Source: an uncultured Xylophilus sp. (GTDB lineage: Bacteria; Pseudomonadota; Gammaproteobacteria; Burkholderiales; Burkholderiaceae_C). From it: a DNA stretch of 64,000 nucleotides. Made by a program: the position numbers and the translations under genes. Below the pieces are notes generated by a model. The model was not told where the DNA came from and did no database searches. It worked only from the letters and a program-made list of their open reading frames with translations. How positions within the stretch are numbered: position 1 is the first letter of the stretch; each line of letters begins with the position of its first letter. The stretch covers positions 1 through 64,000 of the forward strand of contig CAJYQL010000123.1 in assembly GCA_913776965.1 (NCBI GenBank), read 5' to 3'. Shown piece by piece: positions 44,577 through 52,753 of the stretch.

Positions 44577-44667
44577 CCGGGGGGCACAGCGGAACCGGCT
44601 TTGCCGGGCCGCAGGTGCCGCCCCCGGCAGGGGGAAGGCGAAGACGCGTAGCGCGCAGCCTGGGGGC
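44577..44667 (+). repeat. Second dispersed repeat family, copy 2
   Basis: The modules ccggctttgccgg, cccccggcaggggg and aggcgaagacgcgtagcgcg followed by cagcctggggg occur in the same order as at 23813-23893. It lies between two minus-strand genes. Confidence 0.65.
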
Positions 44668-44670
44668 GAG

Positions 44671-46029
44671 TTAATTGATCCAGCCCTGCTGCTGCGCGAC
44701 CACGCGGTCCACTGACGCGCCGCATTCGCCCAGGTAGCCGGCCGGATCGGTCAGGTCGCGGATCTCGTCGTCGGTCAGCAGCTGGCCCAGGCCTGGGTGC
44801 TGGCGCATCGCATCGGCGAAGGTCAGCTTGCCGGTGATGCCGTGCATCGACGCTTCGTAGATCCATTCGTGCGCGGTCTGCTTGCCCACCCGCTCCGAGA
44901 GTTCCAGCATCACCCGCTCGGAGAGCAGGTAGCCGCGCATCTTGTCGAGGTTGGCGGCCATCACGTCGGCGTTCACCTTCAGGCCGCCGAGCAGGTTTTT
45001 TGCCTGGAACAGCATGGCGCCGGCGATCAGGCAGCATTCGGGCAGCGCCTTCCATTCCATCTTCCAGGCGATGCCGTCGCGCTCGCCTTCCTGCACCATG
45101 CCCTCGACCATCATCGTGGCGTTGTAGCGCAGCGGCCGCGACAGGCCGGCCAGGTTCTCGGCCGAGGTCGGGTTGCGCTTGTGCGGCATGGTCGACGAGC
45201 CCAGCTTGCCGTCGGAGAAGCCCTCTTCCACTTCGCCGAACTCGTTCCTCTGCATGTTGAAGAGTTCGTTGCCGATCTTCGACAGCGTGGCACCGATCAT
45301 CGCGAGCAGCAGCGCGTATTCGGTGAAACGGTCGCGCGCGGGCGCCCAGCTGATCGCCGGTGCGCCCAGGCCGAGCTTCTGCAGCATCCGCGCCTCCAGC
45401 TCCACCGCCTTCGGGCCGAGCGATGCCTGGCTGCCGACCGCGCCGGCCAACATGCCGACCAGCACCCGCGGCGCGGCCTGCACCAGCCGCTCGTGGTGGC
45501 GGCCCAGTTCATCGAGCCACAGCGCGCACTTGTGGCCGAAGGTGATCGGCAGCGCCTGCACGCCGTGGGTGCGGCCGGCCATCGGCGTGTCGCGGTGGGC
45601 CACGGCCAGGCGAGCCAGCTCCCGGCCCACGGCCTGCAGGTCGCGCAGCGCGACCGCGTGGAATTCCTTCAGCTGCAGCGCCACGCCGGTATCGACCACG
45701 TCCTGCGTGGTGGCGCCGTAGTGCACCCATTCGCCGTTCTCTTTCGAGCAGGCGGCCTGCAGCTGCTTGAGCGTGGGCACCAGCGAGTGCTTGATGCGGC
45801 GGATCTCGGCCGACATGGTGGCGATGTCGATGTTCGCGACCTTCGACTGCGCGGCGATCTCGGCGGCCGCGGCCGCCGGGATGATGCCCAGCTCGGCCTG
45901 GGCCTCGGCCAGCGCGGCCTCGAAATCCAGCCATTTCTGGATGCGGTTCTCCTCGCCGAAGATGGTGCGCAGTTCCTCGGTGCCCCAGAGGTGCTGGAGC
46001 GATTGCATGTCGAAGACGGAGACGGGCAT
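44671..46029 (-). CDS. Lyase of the adenylosuccinate lyase / fumarase superfamily
   Basis: This is a 452-residue helical tetramer-type lyase. The signature loop SSTMPHKRNP near residue 280 and HYGATTQDVVDTG near 90 are diagnostic, together with GRTHGVQALPITFG. The family forms fumarate or muconolactone-type products by beta-elimination. Sequence style is PurB-like, but a housekeeping purB is normally not in an operon with FAD oxidase and Bug genes, so a catabolic C-N or C-O lyase or a cycloisomerase is more likely. The start at ATG 46029 has an agga site six bases upstream. Confidence 0.82.
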   Translation of the reverse strand: MPVSVFDMQSLQHLWGTEELRTIFGEENRIQKWLDFEAALAEAQAELGIIPAAAAAEIAAQSKVANIDIATMSAEIRRIKHSLVPTLKQLQAACSKENGEWVHYGATTQDVVDTGVALQLKEFHAVALRDLQAVGRELARLAVAHRDTPMAGRTHGVQALPITFGHKCALWLDELGRHHERLVQAAPRVLVGMLAGAVGSQASLGPKAVELEARMLQKLGLGAPAISWAPARDRFTEYALLLAMIGATLSKIGNELFNMQRNEFGEVEEGFSDGKLGSSTMPHKRNPTSAENLAGLSRPLRYNATMMVEGMVQEGERDGIAWKMEWKALPECCLIAGAMLFQAKNLLGGLKVNADVMAANLDKMRGYLLSERVMLELSERVGKQTAHEWIYEASMHGITGKLTFADAMRQHPGLGQLLTDDEIRDLTDPAGYLGECGASVDRVVAQQQGWIN

Positions 46030-46103
46030 GGGCGGAATCCTGGAAAGCGTGAAAGGAAAGAAAGGAAAAAGAAGGAAGCAGCAGGCCGGCGCGGCCGGCG
46101 GGC

Positions 46104-47651
46104 CTAGCGCGCCGCGGCCGGCCGGGGCCGTAGGCGCGGCAGCACGCGGCCGGGGTTGAAGGTCTGCGCCGGGTCGAGCGCCTGCTTGATGCGGGCCATC
46201 GCGTCGAGCGCGACCGGGCTCTTGTAGTGAAGGAAGGCCGCCTGCTTCTGGCGGCCGATGCCGTGCTCGGCCGAGATCGAGCCGCCGAGCCGCGCGGCGG
46301 TGGCGTGCACGATGTCGTGGATCGCCTCTTCCTGCGCGCGGAAGTCGGCGGCGGCCATGCCGGCCGGCGCGCTCTGGTTGTAGTGCAGGTTGCCGTCGCC
46401 CACGTGGCCGAAGCAGACGATGCGGATGCCCGGCATGAAAGCCTGCAGCGCGGCGCCGGCTTCGTCGATGAACTGCGGGATGCGCGAGATCGCGACCGCG
46501 ATGTCGTGCTTGACCGACGGGCCTTCGAGCCGCTGCGCCTCGGGCACGAATTCGCGCAGCGCCCAGAACGCGTGGGCCTGGCTGTCGGAGGCGGCGAGCG
46601 CGGCATCGAGCACCAGGCCGTCCTCCATCGCGGCGCCGAGCACCTCTTCCACCGCCGGCGCCGGGTCGATGCGGGCGGAGACTTCCGACACGTCGAACAG
46701 CACCGACCAGGCGGGCACGCTGCCCAGCGGCGCACGCATGCCGGCGGTGCCGTGCTGCAGCACCATGCCGAGCGGGCCGTCGCCGATCAGCTCGAAAGCG
46801 GTGACGCGTTCGCCGACCGCATCGGTCAGCCGCGACAGCAGCTCGACCGCGGCCTGCGGATCGCGCACCGCCACCCAAGCGGTGACCACGGTGCGCGGCC
46901 GGGCGAACAGCTTGAACACCGCGGCGGTGACGATGCCGAGCGTGCCTTCGCCGCCGATGAACAGCTGCTTCAGGTCGTAGCCGGTGTTGTCCTTGCGCAG
47001 GGCACCCAGCAGGTCGAGCACCCGGCCGTCGGCCAGCACGACTTCCAGGCCCAGCACCAGCTCGCGGGTATTGCCGTAGCGCAGCACCTGCTCGCCGCCG
47101 GCGTTGGTCGAGACCACGCCGCCGACGGTGGCGCTGCCTTCCGACGCCAGCGACAGCGGGAACAGCCGGCCCGCTGCCTCGGCCGCCTGCTGCGCGGCGA
47201 GCACGGTGCAGCCGGCCTCGACCGTGAGCGTGTTGTCGAGCGGATCGGCGCGGCGCACCGCGCGCATGCGGTCGAGGCTCAGCACGACCTCGGTGCCGGA
47301 ATTGTCGGGCGTCGAGCCGCCCACCAGCCCGGTGTTGCCGCCCTGCGGCACCACCGCCACGCCCGCCGCCGCGCAGGCCGCGACCACGCGCGACACCTCG
47401 TCGGTGCTGGCGGGCCGCACCACCGCGAGCGCATCGCCCGGGTAGGTGCGGCGCCATTCCGCTTCGTAGCGGGCCTTGTCGGCTAGGGCGGTCAGCACCT
47501 GGGGCGCGCCAACGATGGCGGCGAGCGTCGCGATCAGCGCATCGGTGCGGTCGCCGCCGGACGACAGTACGGTCGCCGGCAGGGGCCGGTCGGTACAGGA
47601 ATCGAAGGTTGTCTCCACTTGCTTTGTTTCAATGAATGAAATATATTTCAA
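46104..47651 (-). CDS. FAD-linked oxidase, GlcD / D-2-hydroxyacid dehydrogenase type
   Basis: The protein is up to 515 residues long, of the VAO/PCMH flavin family. The FAD-binding domain includes VVPQGGNTGLVGGSTPD and SEGSATVGGVVSTNAGGEQVLRYG. The C-terminal oxidase domain has FGHVGDGNLHYN and the cap ends with SAEHGIGRQK. It oxidises a D-2-hydroxyacid (glycolate, lactate or 2-hydroxyglutarate type). The annotated start at 47651 is a TTG inside the operator region, so the true start is likely downstream, but no in-frame ATG precedes the conserved domain. It is the first gene of the minus-strand group facing the IclR gene. Confidence 0.82.
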   Translation of the reverse strand: MKYISFIETKQVETTFDSCTDRPLPATVLSSGGDRTDALIATLAAIVGAPQVLTALADKARYEAEWRRTYPGDALAVVRPASTDEVSRVVAACAAAGVAVVPQGGNTGLVGGSTPDNSGTEVVLSLDRMRAVRRADPLDNTLTVEAGCTVLAAQQAAEAAGRLFPLSLASEGSATVGGVVSTNAGGEQVLRYGNTRELVLGLEVVLADGRVLDLLGALRKDNTGYDLKQLFIGGEGTLGIVTAAVFKLFARPRTVVTAWVAVRDPQAAVELLSRLTDAVGERVTAFELIGDGPLGMVLQHGTAGMRAPLGSVPAWSVLFDVSEVSARIDPAPAVEEVLGAAMEDGLVLDAALAASDSQAHAFWALREFVPEAQRLEGPSVKHDIAVAISRIPQFIDEAGAALQAFMPGIRIVCFGHVGDGNLHYNQSAPAGMAAADFRAQEEAIHDIVHATAARLGGSISAEHGIGRQKQAAFLHYKSPVALDAMARIKQALDPAQTFNPGRVLPRLRPRPAAAR

Positions 47652-47660
47652 ACGTTGAAA
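47627..47660. promoter_or_regulatory. Clustered palindromic operators between FAD oxidase and IclR genes
   Basis: Three overlapping TTTCA/TGAAA dyads occur: 47627-47641, 47637-47650 (TGAAATATATTTCA, perfect) and 47646-47660. The 18-mer TGAATGAAATATATTTCA at 47633-47650 recurs with two changes at 52754-52771. Size and placement fit an IclR-type autoregulator binding site. Confidence 0.65.
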
Positions 47661-47739
47661 CTATAGGCGTGTCCCTGCGGACTGTCAAACGGCGGGACAT
47701 GCCGGGGGCGGTGCCGCGCGACCCGCACCCACGACGACC

Positions 47740-48549
47740 ATGGCCCGCACGTCCCCTCCTGCCGCCGCTCGCATCGCGGCGCCTCGCCCGAAAACCGGGG
47801 CATCCGCGACAACATCGGCGGCGCCTGCCGCCACCGACGGCTCCGGCGCGGCCGCATCGCCCCAGCCGCCGTCGGGCGTGCTGGAACGCGGCATCTCCAT
47901 CCTGGAATGCTTCTCCGAAGACCGGCTGCGCCTGCCGCTGCGCGATCTGGCCGCGCTGACCGGGCTGGACAAGGCCACGCTGCTGCGGCTGGCCGGCGTG
48001 CTGGTGAAGGCGCGCATGCTGCACCGCTTCGACGACGGCTGCTACGCGCCCGGCCCGGCGCTGCTGCACATGGGCATGCTGTACCGCCGCACCTTCGACC
48101 TGGGCGCGCGGCTGCAGCCGGTGCTACGCCAGGTGATGCAGCAGACCGGCGAGACGGTCGCCTTCTATGTGCGCAGCGGCGAGGAGCGGGTCTGCCTGTA
48201 CCGCGAGAACAGCGCCAACGAGGTGCGCCACCACGTCGAGATCGGCAACCGCCTGCCGCTCGCGGCCGGCGGCTCGTCGGCGCATGTGCTGAAGACCTTC
48301 ACCGGCGGCGACACGCCGCTGCAAGCCCAGGTGCTGCAGGACGGTTATGCGATCACCCGCGGCGAGCGGGTCGACCAGATGGCCTCGGTCGCGCTGCCGG
48401 TGTTCGAGGGCGACGGCAGCTTCCTGGGCGCGCTGGTGGTGATCGGCCTGGCGCCGCGGCAGAGTGCGGCGGCTCAAAGGAAGGCGGTGGAGGTGGCGCG
48501 GCGGGCGTTGGGGGAGCAGGGGTTTGGGTGGCGGCAGCCGGCGGTGTGA
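47740..48549 (+). CDS. IclR-family transcriptional regulator
   Basis: This is a 269-residue regulator. After an Ala/Pro-rich tail of about 40 residues comes the winged helix-turn-helix (LERGISILECFSEDRLRLPLRDLAALTGLDKATLLRLAGVL). The IclR effector domain follows (ETVAFYVRSGEERVCLYRE, GNRLPLAAGGSSAHVL, DGYAITRGERVDQMASVALPVF). IclR proteins bind small acids and control divergent catabolic operons. It is divergent from the FAD oxidase group with the palindromes between them, and the same palindrome precedes the MmgE gene at 52733. The nearby Bug, lyase and oxidase genes are likely targets. Confidence 0.9.
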   Translation: MARTSPPAAARIAAPRPKTGASATTSAAPAATDGSGAAASPQPPSGVLERGISILECFSEDRLRLPLRDLAALTGLDKATLLRLAGVLVKARMLHRFDDGCYAPGPALLHMGMLYRRTFDLGARLQPVLRQVMQQTGETVAFYVRSGEERVCLYRENSANEVRHHVEIGNRLPLAAGGSSAHVLKTFTGGDTPLQAQVLQDGYAITRGERVDQMASVALPVFEGDGSFLGALVVIGLAPRQSAAAQRKAVEVARRALGEQGFGWRQPAV

Positions 48550-48865
48550 GGGGATGCGCACGGGCAGCGGGCGATGCATCCATCTACAGAGGTGCTGCCA
48601 AGGCGACACAGGGCATCTGAAAACGGTATTTCGCGGGTTTCTGCAGAGGGCGGTGGGCCTGGGCATCAGGCACCATCGACGGTTGCAATGCAGGCGTATC
48701 AGATGACTCGCCCAGGACCGACCCTGTGCCAGGAACAAGCGTTGAAAACCATCCGTGAAAATTTAGGTTTGTATAAACAGCCGTGTGGTCGGATTGGCCG
48801 CAGGAGAAAGCAGATTTTGCGCATTGGCGGACCATCCAGTTCTTCATCGCTGTCGTCCAATTCAC
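48550..48865. other. Gap between iclR and the cassette array
   Basis: This 316-bp stretch has no gene. I looked for an integron integrase or its remnant on both strands and found none. The composition becomes AT-richer from about 48740, so the foreign segment probably starts there. Confidence 0.5.
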
Positions 48866-48872
48866 GTTAGGG
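48866..48872 (+). other. Orphan core site GTTAGGG at the left end of the array
   Basis: A GTTRRRY-like core is followed 12 bases later by the first cassette start codon. No matching R'' box is found in the 140 bases upstream, so it is either the end of a truncated attC or an attI-like site. Confidence 0.5.
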
Positions 48873-48884
48873 CGCATCGGAATC

Positions 48885-49484
48885 ATGGATCAACTACGCA
48901 TCGAGCTTGAAAAAGCCGCGCTTGAGGCTTTTCGGCGTTCGGCAGCCCAGCATCGTTTTGAGACGATTTATTGCGCAGCGCTTTATACAAGCGGCGAGTA
49001 TGGATACGTATGCGATACCGTTTCCACGGTTGAAGGGCTCCATCAGATCGCAAAGAACTACGTGCAGAAGGGATCGTTTGAAAATATTCAGAAAGCAGTT
49101 CGCGACTTGAAATGGAGCCCCTGTGACTCTCCGTACCACTTGGAAAACGAGCACCTTTTCGAAAGAAGCAATGCGCTTCTGAGTCAAATTTGGAATGCTG
49201 TGCGCCAGGATCCTGCAGGGGATTCAGATCGCGTCTATCGCGAGGTTCACGCAGTTTTTGTGGATGTGCTTAAAACCGTGCGCGGCTCCAACATCTTCGC
49301 GCCAGATTGCCTCATCACGTTGCTAGCCGGAGACCAAAGTGACGAGGCGCGTCTTGTTAATTCCGAAGAAGTGAACCCATTCTCAATTTGTCGCGTATTT
49401 GAGGCTGATCTGACACTCGACGCCAAGCGACTCGCAAGGTTGCGGGCTACGCGGTGGCCATCAGACGATAGCTATGAGCCCTAA
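48885..49484 (+). CDS. Cassette gene 1: DUF4303-like protein
   Basis: This 199-residue soluble protein begins at ATG 48885 (MDQLRIELEKAALEAFRR), 12 bases after a core site. ETIYCAALYTSGEYGYVCDTVST and the later DLKWSPCDSPYHLENEHLFERSNALL resemble DUF4303 proteins, a family often found as immunity-like proteins. The frame also extends 34 codons upstream through the core site, but a cassette gene should start after it. The stop TAA lies inside the R'' box of the following attC, a usual feature of cassettes. Function unknown. Confidence 0.75.
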   Translation: MDQLRIELEKAALEAFRRSAAQHRFETIYCAALYTSGEYGYVCDTVSTVEGLHQIAKNYVQKGSFENIQKAVRDLKWSPCDSPYHLENEHLFERSNALLSQIWNAVRQDPAGDSDRVYREVHAVFVDVLKTVRGSNIFAPDCLITLLAGDQSDEARLVNSEEVNPFSICRVFEADLTLDAKRLARLRATRWPSDDSYEP

Positions 49485-49536
49485 CATGCATTTCCATCGG
49501 ACCGCCTGCGGCGTCCGCTGAAATCTGACGTTAGGC
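49479..49536 (+). other. attC site 1 (58 bp)
   Basis: R'' CCCTAAC (49479-49485) and R' GTTAGGC (49530-49536) enclose an imperfect dyad in which catttccatcggaccgcc faces ggcgtccgctgaaat with unpaired bases. This is the expected folded attC structure. Confidence 0.85.
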
Positions 49537-49543
49537 GTTGCAG

Positions 49544-49885
49544 ATGTACAGGCTCTACCCACTTGGCGCGATCGATCACGATCCTGAGGCGCTATGGCTT
49601 TCGTACGATTGGGGAGAGTCTTTTGACAACCAGGAATGGCGGCAGTGCGTCGAAGACTTCCTAGGCGAGATCAAACAGCTTGGTCACCAAGTCGCTCCAC
49701 TCTCGGTGCCGCCATTCACGCCCACAGAAGACTTCGTCAAGATCGAATATCTGATTGGCGGCGTGCGAACGATCTTCACATCCGACCATCTGCTTTCTCT
49801 GATCACAGTACACCCTGAAAATCAAAGTGTTCTTCGCGGTGCATGGGAATCCATCGGAAACAGAGTTGGCTGGGAAACGCAATGA
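49544..49885 (+). CDS. Cassette gene 2: small hypothetical protein
   Basis: This 113-residue acidic protein (MYRLYPLGAIDHDPEALW, later DNQEWRQCVEDFLGEIKQLG) has no membrane segment or recognised domain. ATG 49544 lies seven bases after the attC core and is preferred to the TTG at 49538. Its single-domain size and cassette position resemble many uncharacterised integron products. Confidence 0.7.
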   Translation: MYRLYPLGAIDHDPEALWLSYDWGESFDNQEWRQCVEDFLGEIKQLGHQVAPLSVPPFTPTEDFVKIEYLIGGVRTIFTSDHLLSLITVHPENQSVLRGAWESIGNRVGWETQ

Positions 49886-49955
49886 ACTACGCCAAGCAAC
49901 AGTCGCATAGACGTGAGGCAAGCGGAAGGCAGGCATGCGCCATGCGCAACGCAAC

Positions 49956-50024
49956 GCCTAACCCTTCCATCGAAAGGACGCTGCCCGGCAAGCCGGTCAA
50001 CGCCCCTCATGTCAAACGTTGGGC
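49956..50024 (+). other. attC site 2 (69 bp)
   Basis: GCCTAAC at 49956-49962 and GTTGGGC at 50018-50024 are the outer boxes. The interior begins ccttccatcgaaaggac and ends ctcatgtcaaac, with a cccggc/gccgg hairpin tip. It is closely similar to site 3, suggesting that both came from the same integron. Confidence 0.85.
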
Positions 50025-50038
50025 GTCATAGGAAGAAC

Positions 50039-50578
50039 ATGGATCACTTTGAAAGCTTGGTCTGCACCCTACTCGAAACAGACGGGTATTGGATACGCCG
50101 CTCATTCAAAGTCAGCCTTACCAAGGAAGAGAAAAGAGAAATTGGGAAGCCATCAATTCCGAGACCAGAAATCGACATCCTCGCTTTCCGGTTCGAGAAG
50201 AACGAAGTGGTAGCGATGGAAGTCAAGTCGTTCCTAGACTCAGGCGGCCTCGCTCTAAAACAACTGCAAGCTGAACACGAAACACCGGAAGGGCGCTACA
50301 AGCTCTTCACGTCAAAGCGCTATCGAACGATAGTCCTCGAAAGATTGCATCAAGATCTGATCGCGTGCGGGATGGCCAACGAACAAACGAAAGTGGTTCT
50401 GGGGCTGGCGGTCGGAAAGGTTCATCAGAATCGCAGCGAACCCATACAACAGTTCATGCAAGAGAAAGGGCTGCTCTTCTGGTCTCCTGAAGACATAAAG
50501 AAGAGAGTCACAGCCCTGGCGGATCGAGCGTACGAGAACGATCCCGCAATCCTGGTGGCGAAGGTTCTCCTGCGATGA
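50039..50578 (+). CDS. Cassette gene 3: PD-(D/E)XK nuclease-like protein
   Basis: This is a 179-residue protein. The motif PEIDILAFRFEKNEVVAMEVK has the aspartate, glutamate and lysine spaced as in PD-(D/E)XK restriction-type nucleases (D near residue 43, E and K near 58-60). FLDSGGLALKQLQAE follows, as in Mrr or restriction-endonuclease-like folds. ATG 50039 has a ggaagaac site and lies 15 bases after the attC core. It may act in defence or be inactive; no partner methylase is present. Confidence 0.75.
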   Translation: MDHFESLVCTLLETDGYWIRRSFKVSLTKEEKREIGKPSIPRPEIDILAFRFEKNEVVAMEVKSFLDSGGLALKQLQAEHETPEGRYKLFTSKRYRTIVLERLHQDLIACGMANEQTKVVLGLAVGKVHQNRSEPIQQFMQEKGLLFWSPEDIKKRVTALADRAYENDPAILVAKVLLR

Positions 50579-50579
50579 C

Positions 50580-50648
50580 GCCCAACCCTTCCGTCGAGAG
50601 GACTCATCCCGACAAGCCGGGCCGAGCCTCTCATGTCAAACGTTAGTG
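50580..50648 (+). other. attC site 3 (69 bp)
   Basis: R'' GCCCAAC (50580-50586) follows the nuclease stop by one base. The interior ccttccgtcgagaggac to ctcatgtcaaac parallels site 2. R' reads GTTAGTG, one base off GTTRRRY. Its TTA is also the stop codon of the opposing vapC. Confidence 0.78.
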
Positions 50649-51023
50649 CAGCGGCACAGCGAGGTACAAAACCCCGAGAGCCTCCGCCATGTCGGCCAGC
50701 CGGCGGTCCAGGGTCCACAGGACTGCCTCGGGCGTCAGGATCGTCGAGGCCAGCAAGGTCAGGTCCACCAGTCCACAACCGCGGTCGTATAGCTGCTCAC
50801 GGTCCAGGAAGGCGATGACCTCCCCGACCGTGGCTTGGCTGGCCGGCGCCAGATCGGCTAGGTCGCGCAGTAGGGCGGTGCGCTGCGGTGGTGTTCCGCA
50901 GGCGATCTCGCCCAGCACCATGGGATGCATCAGCACCCGGTCGGCCTCCAGCAGTGCTGCAAGCGCGTCGTTACGCTGCCGGAAATGCGCGATCCAGACG
51001 GAGGTATCGACCAGGACCCTCAC
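50643..51023 (-). CDS. vapC: VapC-type PIN-domain toxin
   Basis: This 126-residue PIN-domain ribonuclease has the four acidic residues: D6 in LVDTSVWI, E in LGEIACG, D in [11 protein letters not shown] and D in [12 protein letters not shown]. VapC toxins cleave tRNA or rRNA. It starts with GTG overlapping the vapB stop (GTGA). Its stop codon falls within the R' box of attC site 3, so insertion or formation of the array touched the end of this operon. Confidence 0.93.
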   Translation of the reverse strand: MRVLVDTSVWIAHFRQRNDALAALLEADRVLMHPMVLGEIACGTPPQRTALLRDLADLAPASQATVGEVIAFLDREQLYDRGCGLVDLTLLASTILTPEAVLWTLDRRLADMAEALGVLYLAVPLH

Positions 51024-51223
51024 GCGGGAGCATCCTCGCGCCGGCGCGGAACATCGGCCAGGTCAGGGGCCGTCCCGCCCAGCGCAGCCAGCCGCCGGCC
51101 CGCCTGCACGCGGACGAAGGTCTTGACCGCCTCGCGGAACAGGTCGGCCTTGTCCATGGTCGGATCGGCCACTTCCAGGGCGCGGTCGTACAGGGTGTCG
51201 TCGATGGTGACGGTAGTGCGCAT
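51020..51223 (-). CDS. vapB: VapB-type antitoxin
   Basis: This 67-residue antitoxin begins [20 protein letters not shown], a ribbon-helix-helix start. It continues with [22 protein letters not shown] and a disordered C-tail that neutralises VapC. I start at ATG 51223, which has a gaggaaa site, rather than ten codons upstream. It is probably autoregulated with VapC. Confidence 0.9.
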   Translation of the reverse strand: MRTTVTIDDTLYDRALEVADPTMDKADLFREAVKTFVRVQAGRRLAALGGTAPDLADVPRRREDAPA

Positions 51224-51308
51224 GGCTTTCCTCATCAAAATCGGCATCATCATGCATCAGATTGATGACTGATGGAACGGCCTTGGTCGTCTGCCGACAC
51301 TCGACGGT

Positions 51309-52733
51309 TCATCCGGCGCTGAACAGTGGAGTATCCCAACGCGCCGCGTGCCCAGCAAAGTCTTCACTCGGCAATGCCTGGCAGGCCGCGACCAAAGCGT
51401 GCGCCGTCGAATCGTCCACCGCCGGCGCAAACGCCCGCAACCGCGCCTGCAGCCCTTCCCAGGTGAACGGGTCCTCCGGATCGCCCCGCCGCAGTTCCCG
51501 GTACGCACGCACCTCCCGCCCGTCGCGCAGCACGATCCGCACCTCGCTCGGCCGCTTCTGCGGGAACGCCTTCTGGTACTCCGGCTCGGTCCGGACCGTG
51601 ATGCGCCCGGCCAACGCCTGCAGGGCCGGGTCGTCGAACGCGGGCGCTTCCACGTCGGCGATGCCGATGCTGCCCCGCGTCAGCAGCACCGCGACCAAAT
51701 AGCGCAAACAGAAGCTCGCCTCCGACGCCTTGGCCGGCCAGTGCACGCCGGCGATCTTCAAGGCGTGGGGAAAGATCGCGATGTCCACCGCCTGTATGTC
51801 GGCGGCGGCGATGCCGTGCTGCTGGATCAGCTCCAGCGTCGCGTCCAGCGGGGTGAACAACATGGCGCAGGCGGGCCAGGCCTTGATGGTGGCGGTGTGG
51901 ATGCGCGCCGGGGCATCCAGGTCGCCGTCCAGAGCGGACAGCGGGCCATTGCCCGACAGTGCGGCGTACAGGCCGCGCGGGCCGGTGACGAACGCGCGCG
52001 CACCGGGCAGGCCGGCGCGGGCGGCGTAGGCGGCGGTCATGCCGTTGCGCACCGCGAAGGCGGGGTGCAGCGACTTGGCTTCGTGCGCGTCGTCGTCCAC
52101 CAGCTGCCACAGGCCGGCGGCCTGGGTGGCGGCGATGCCGAGGGCGTGGTGCAGCCGCGGGGCGTCCAGGCCCAGCGCCAGGCCGGCGGCGGCCGCGGCG
52201 CCCACCGCGCCCGCGGTGGCGGTGGCGTGGAACATGCCGGCGTGGCCCGCGCCCATCGCCTCGCCGACGCGCAGCGCGACTTCGTAGCCGCCGACGATGG
52301 CCTGCGCGACCTGGCCGTTCGTCAGGCCCAGCGCGGGCGCCAGCGCCAGCACCGGGGTGATCGCGACCACGCCGGGGTGCAGCATCGCGGCGCGGTGGGC
52401 GTCGTCGATCTCGCGCAGGTGGCAGATGCCGGCGTTGGCGAAGGCCGCGGCCATCGGGGTGGCGCCGGCGGCGTCGCCGAACGTCGCGGCCGGCCCGTCG
52501 CCCGGGAACAGCTCGCGCGCCAGGCCGCGCAGCGTGGCGGCGGCGGGCAGGTCTATCGCCGACCAGCCTGCGGTGAACCAGTCGAGCAGTGCCTGCGACA
52601 ACCGTTCGCGCGTGGCCTGCGGCATCGGGCGCGCGGCCTGCGCCAGCACGTGCGCAACCAGCGTGGCTTCGGGCAGGTCGCCGTTGCGGGGGGCCGGGGC
52701 GTCGCCGGAAGAGGAGTCGGTGGAAAGCGCCAT
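51309..52733 (-). CDS. MmgE/PrpD family protein
   Basis: This is a 474-residue member of the 2-methylcitrate dehydratase / cis-aconitate decarboxylase fold. DWFTAGWSAIDLPAAATLRGLARELFPG, AFANAGICHLREIDDAHRAAMLHPG and GYEVALRVGEAMG are typical. It probably dehydrates or decarboxylates a tricarboxylic or related acid. The start is ATG 52733 with a ggag site; longer starts reach into the operator. It is divergent from the MBL-fold gene, with an IclR-like palindrome between. Confidence 0.85.
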   Translation of the reverse strand: MALSTDSSSGDAPAPRNGDLPEATLVAHVLAQAARPMPQATRERLSQALLDWFTAGWSAIDLPAAATLRGLARELFPGDGPAATFGDAAGATPMAAAFANAGICHLREIDDAHRAAMLHPGVVAITPVLALAPALGLTNGQVAQAIVGGYEVALRVGEAMGAGHAGMFHATATAGAVGAAAAAGLALGLDAPRLHHALGIAATQAAGLWQLVDDDAHEAKSLHPAFAVRNGMTAAYAARAGLPGARAFVTGPRGLYAALSGNGPLSALDGDLDAPARIHTATIKAWPACAMLFTPLDATLELIQQHGIAAADIQAVDIAIFPHALKIAGVHWPAKASEASFCLRYLVAVLLTRGSIGIADVEAPAFDDPALQALAGRITVRTEPEYQKAFPQKRPSEVRIVLRDGREVRAYRELRRGDPEDPFTWEGLQARLRAFAPAVDDSTAHALVAACQALPSEDFAGHAARWDTPLFSAG

Positions 52734-52753
52734 CGTCGTCTCCATTGTTTTAT

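Larger units (their letters stand above)
48866..50648 (+). mobile_element. Integron cassette cluster lacking an integrase (CALIN), three cassettes
   Basis: Four GTTRRRY-type core sites at 48866, 49530, 50018 and 50642 delimit three short genes, all on the plus strand, each starting just after one core site and ending at the R'' box of the next attC. Three full attC-like sites of 58-69 bp are present. No intI gene or Pc promoter is visible within the window. The DNA is AT-richer than its neighbours. Confidence 0.85.

Noticed and set aside
46104-47651. TTG at 47651 as a confident start of the FAD oxidase
   Set aside because: It lies within the palindromic operator; I keep the coordinates as the outer limit only.
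48760-48785. Possible LexA box (tgtataaacag) near the array, as in integrase promoters
   Set aside because: The spacing between half sites is too short for a CTGT-N8-ACAG operator.
48584-48886. Minus-strand frame considered as an integrase remnant
   Set aside because: No tyrosine-recombinase boxes or integrase C-terminal pattern could be read, and it runs through the first core site.
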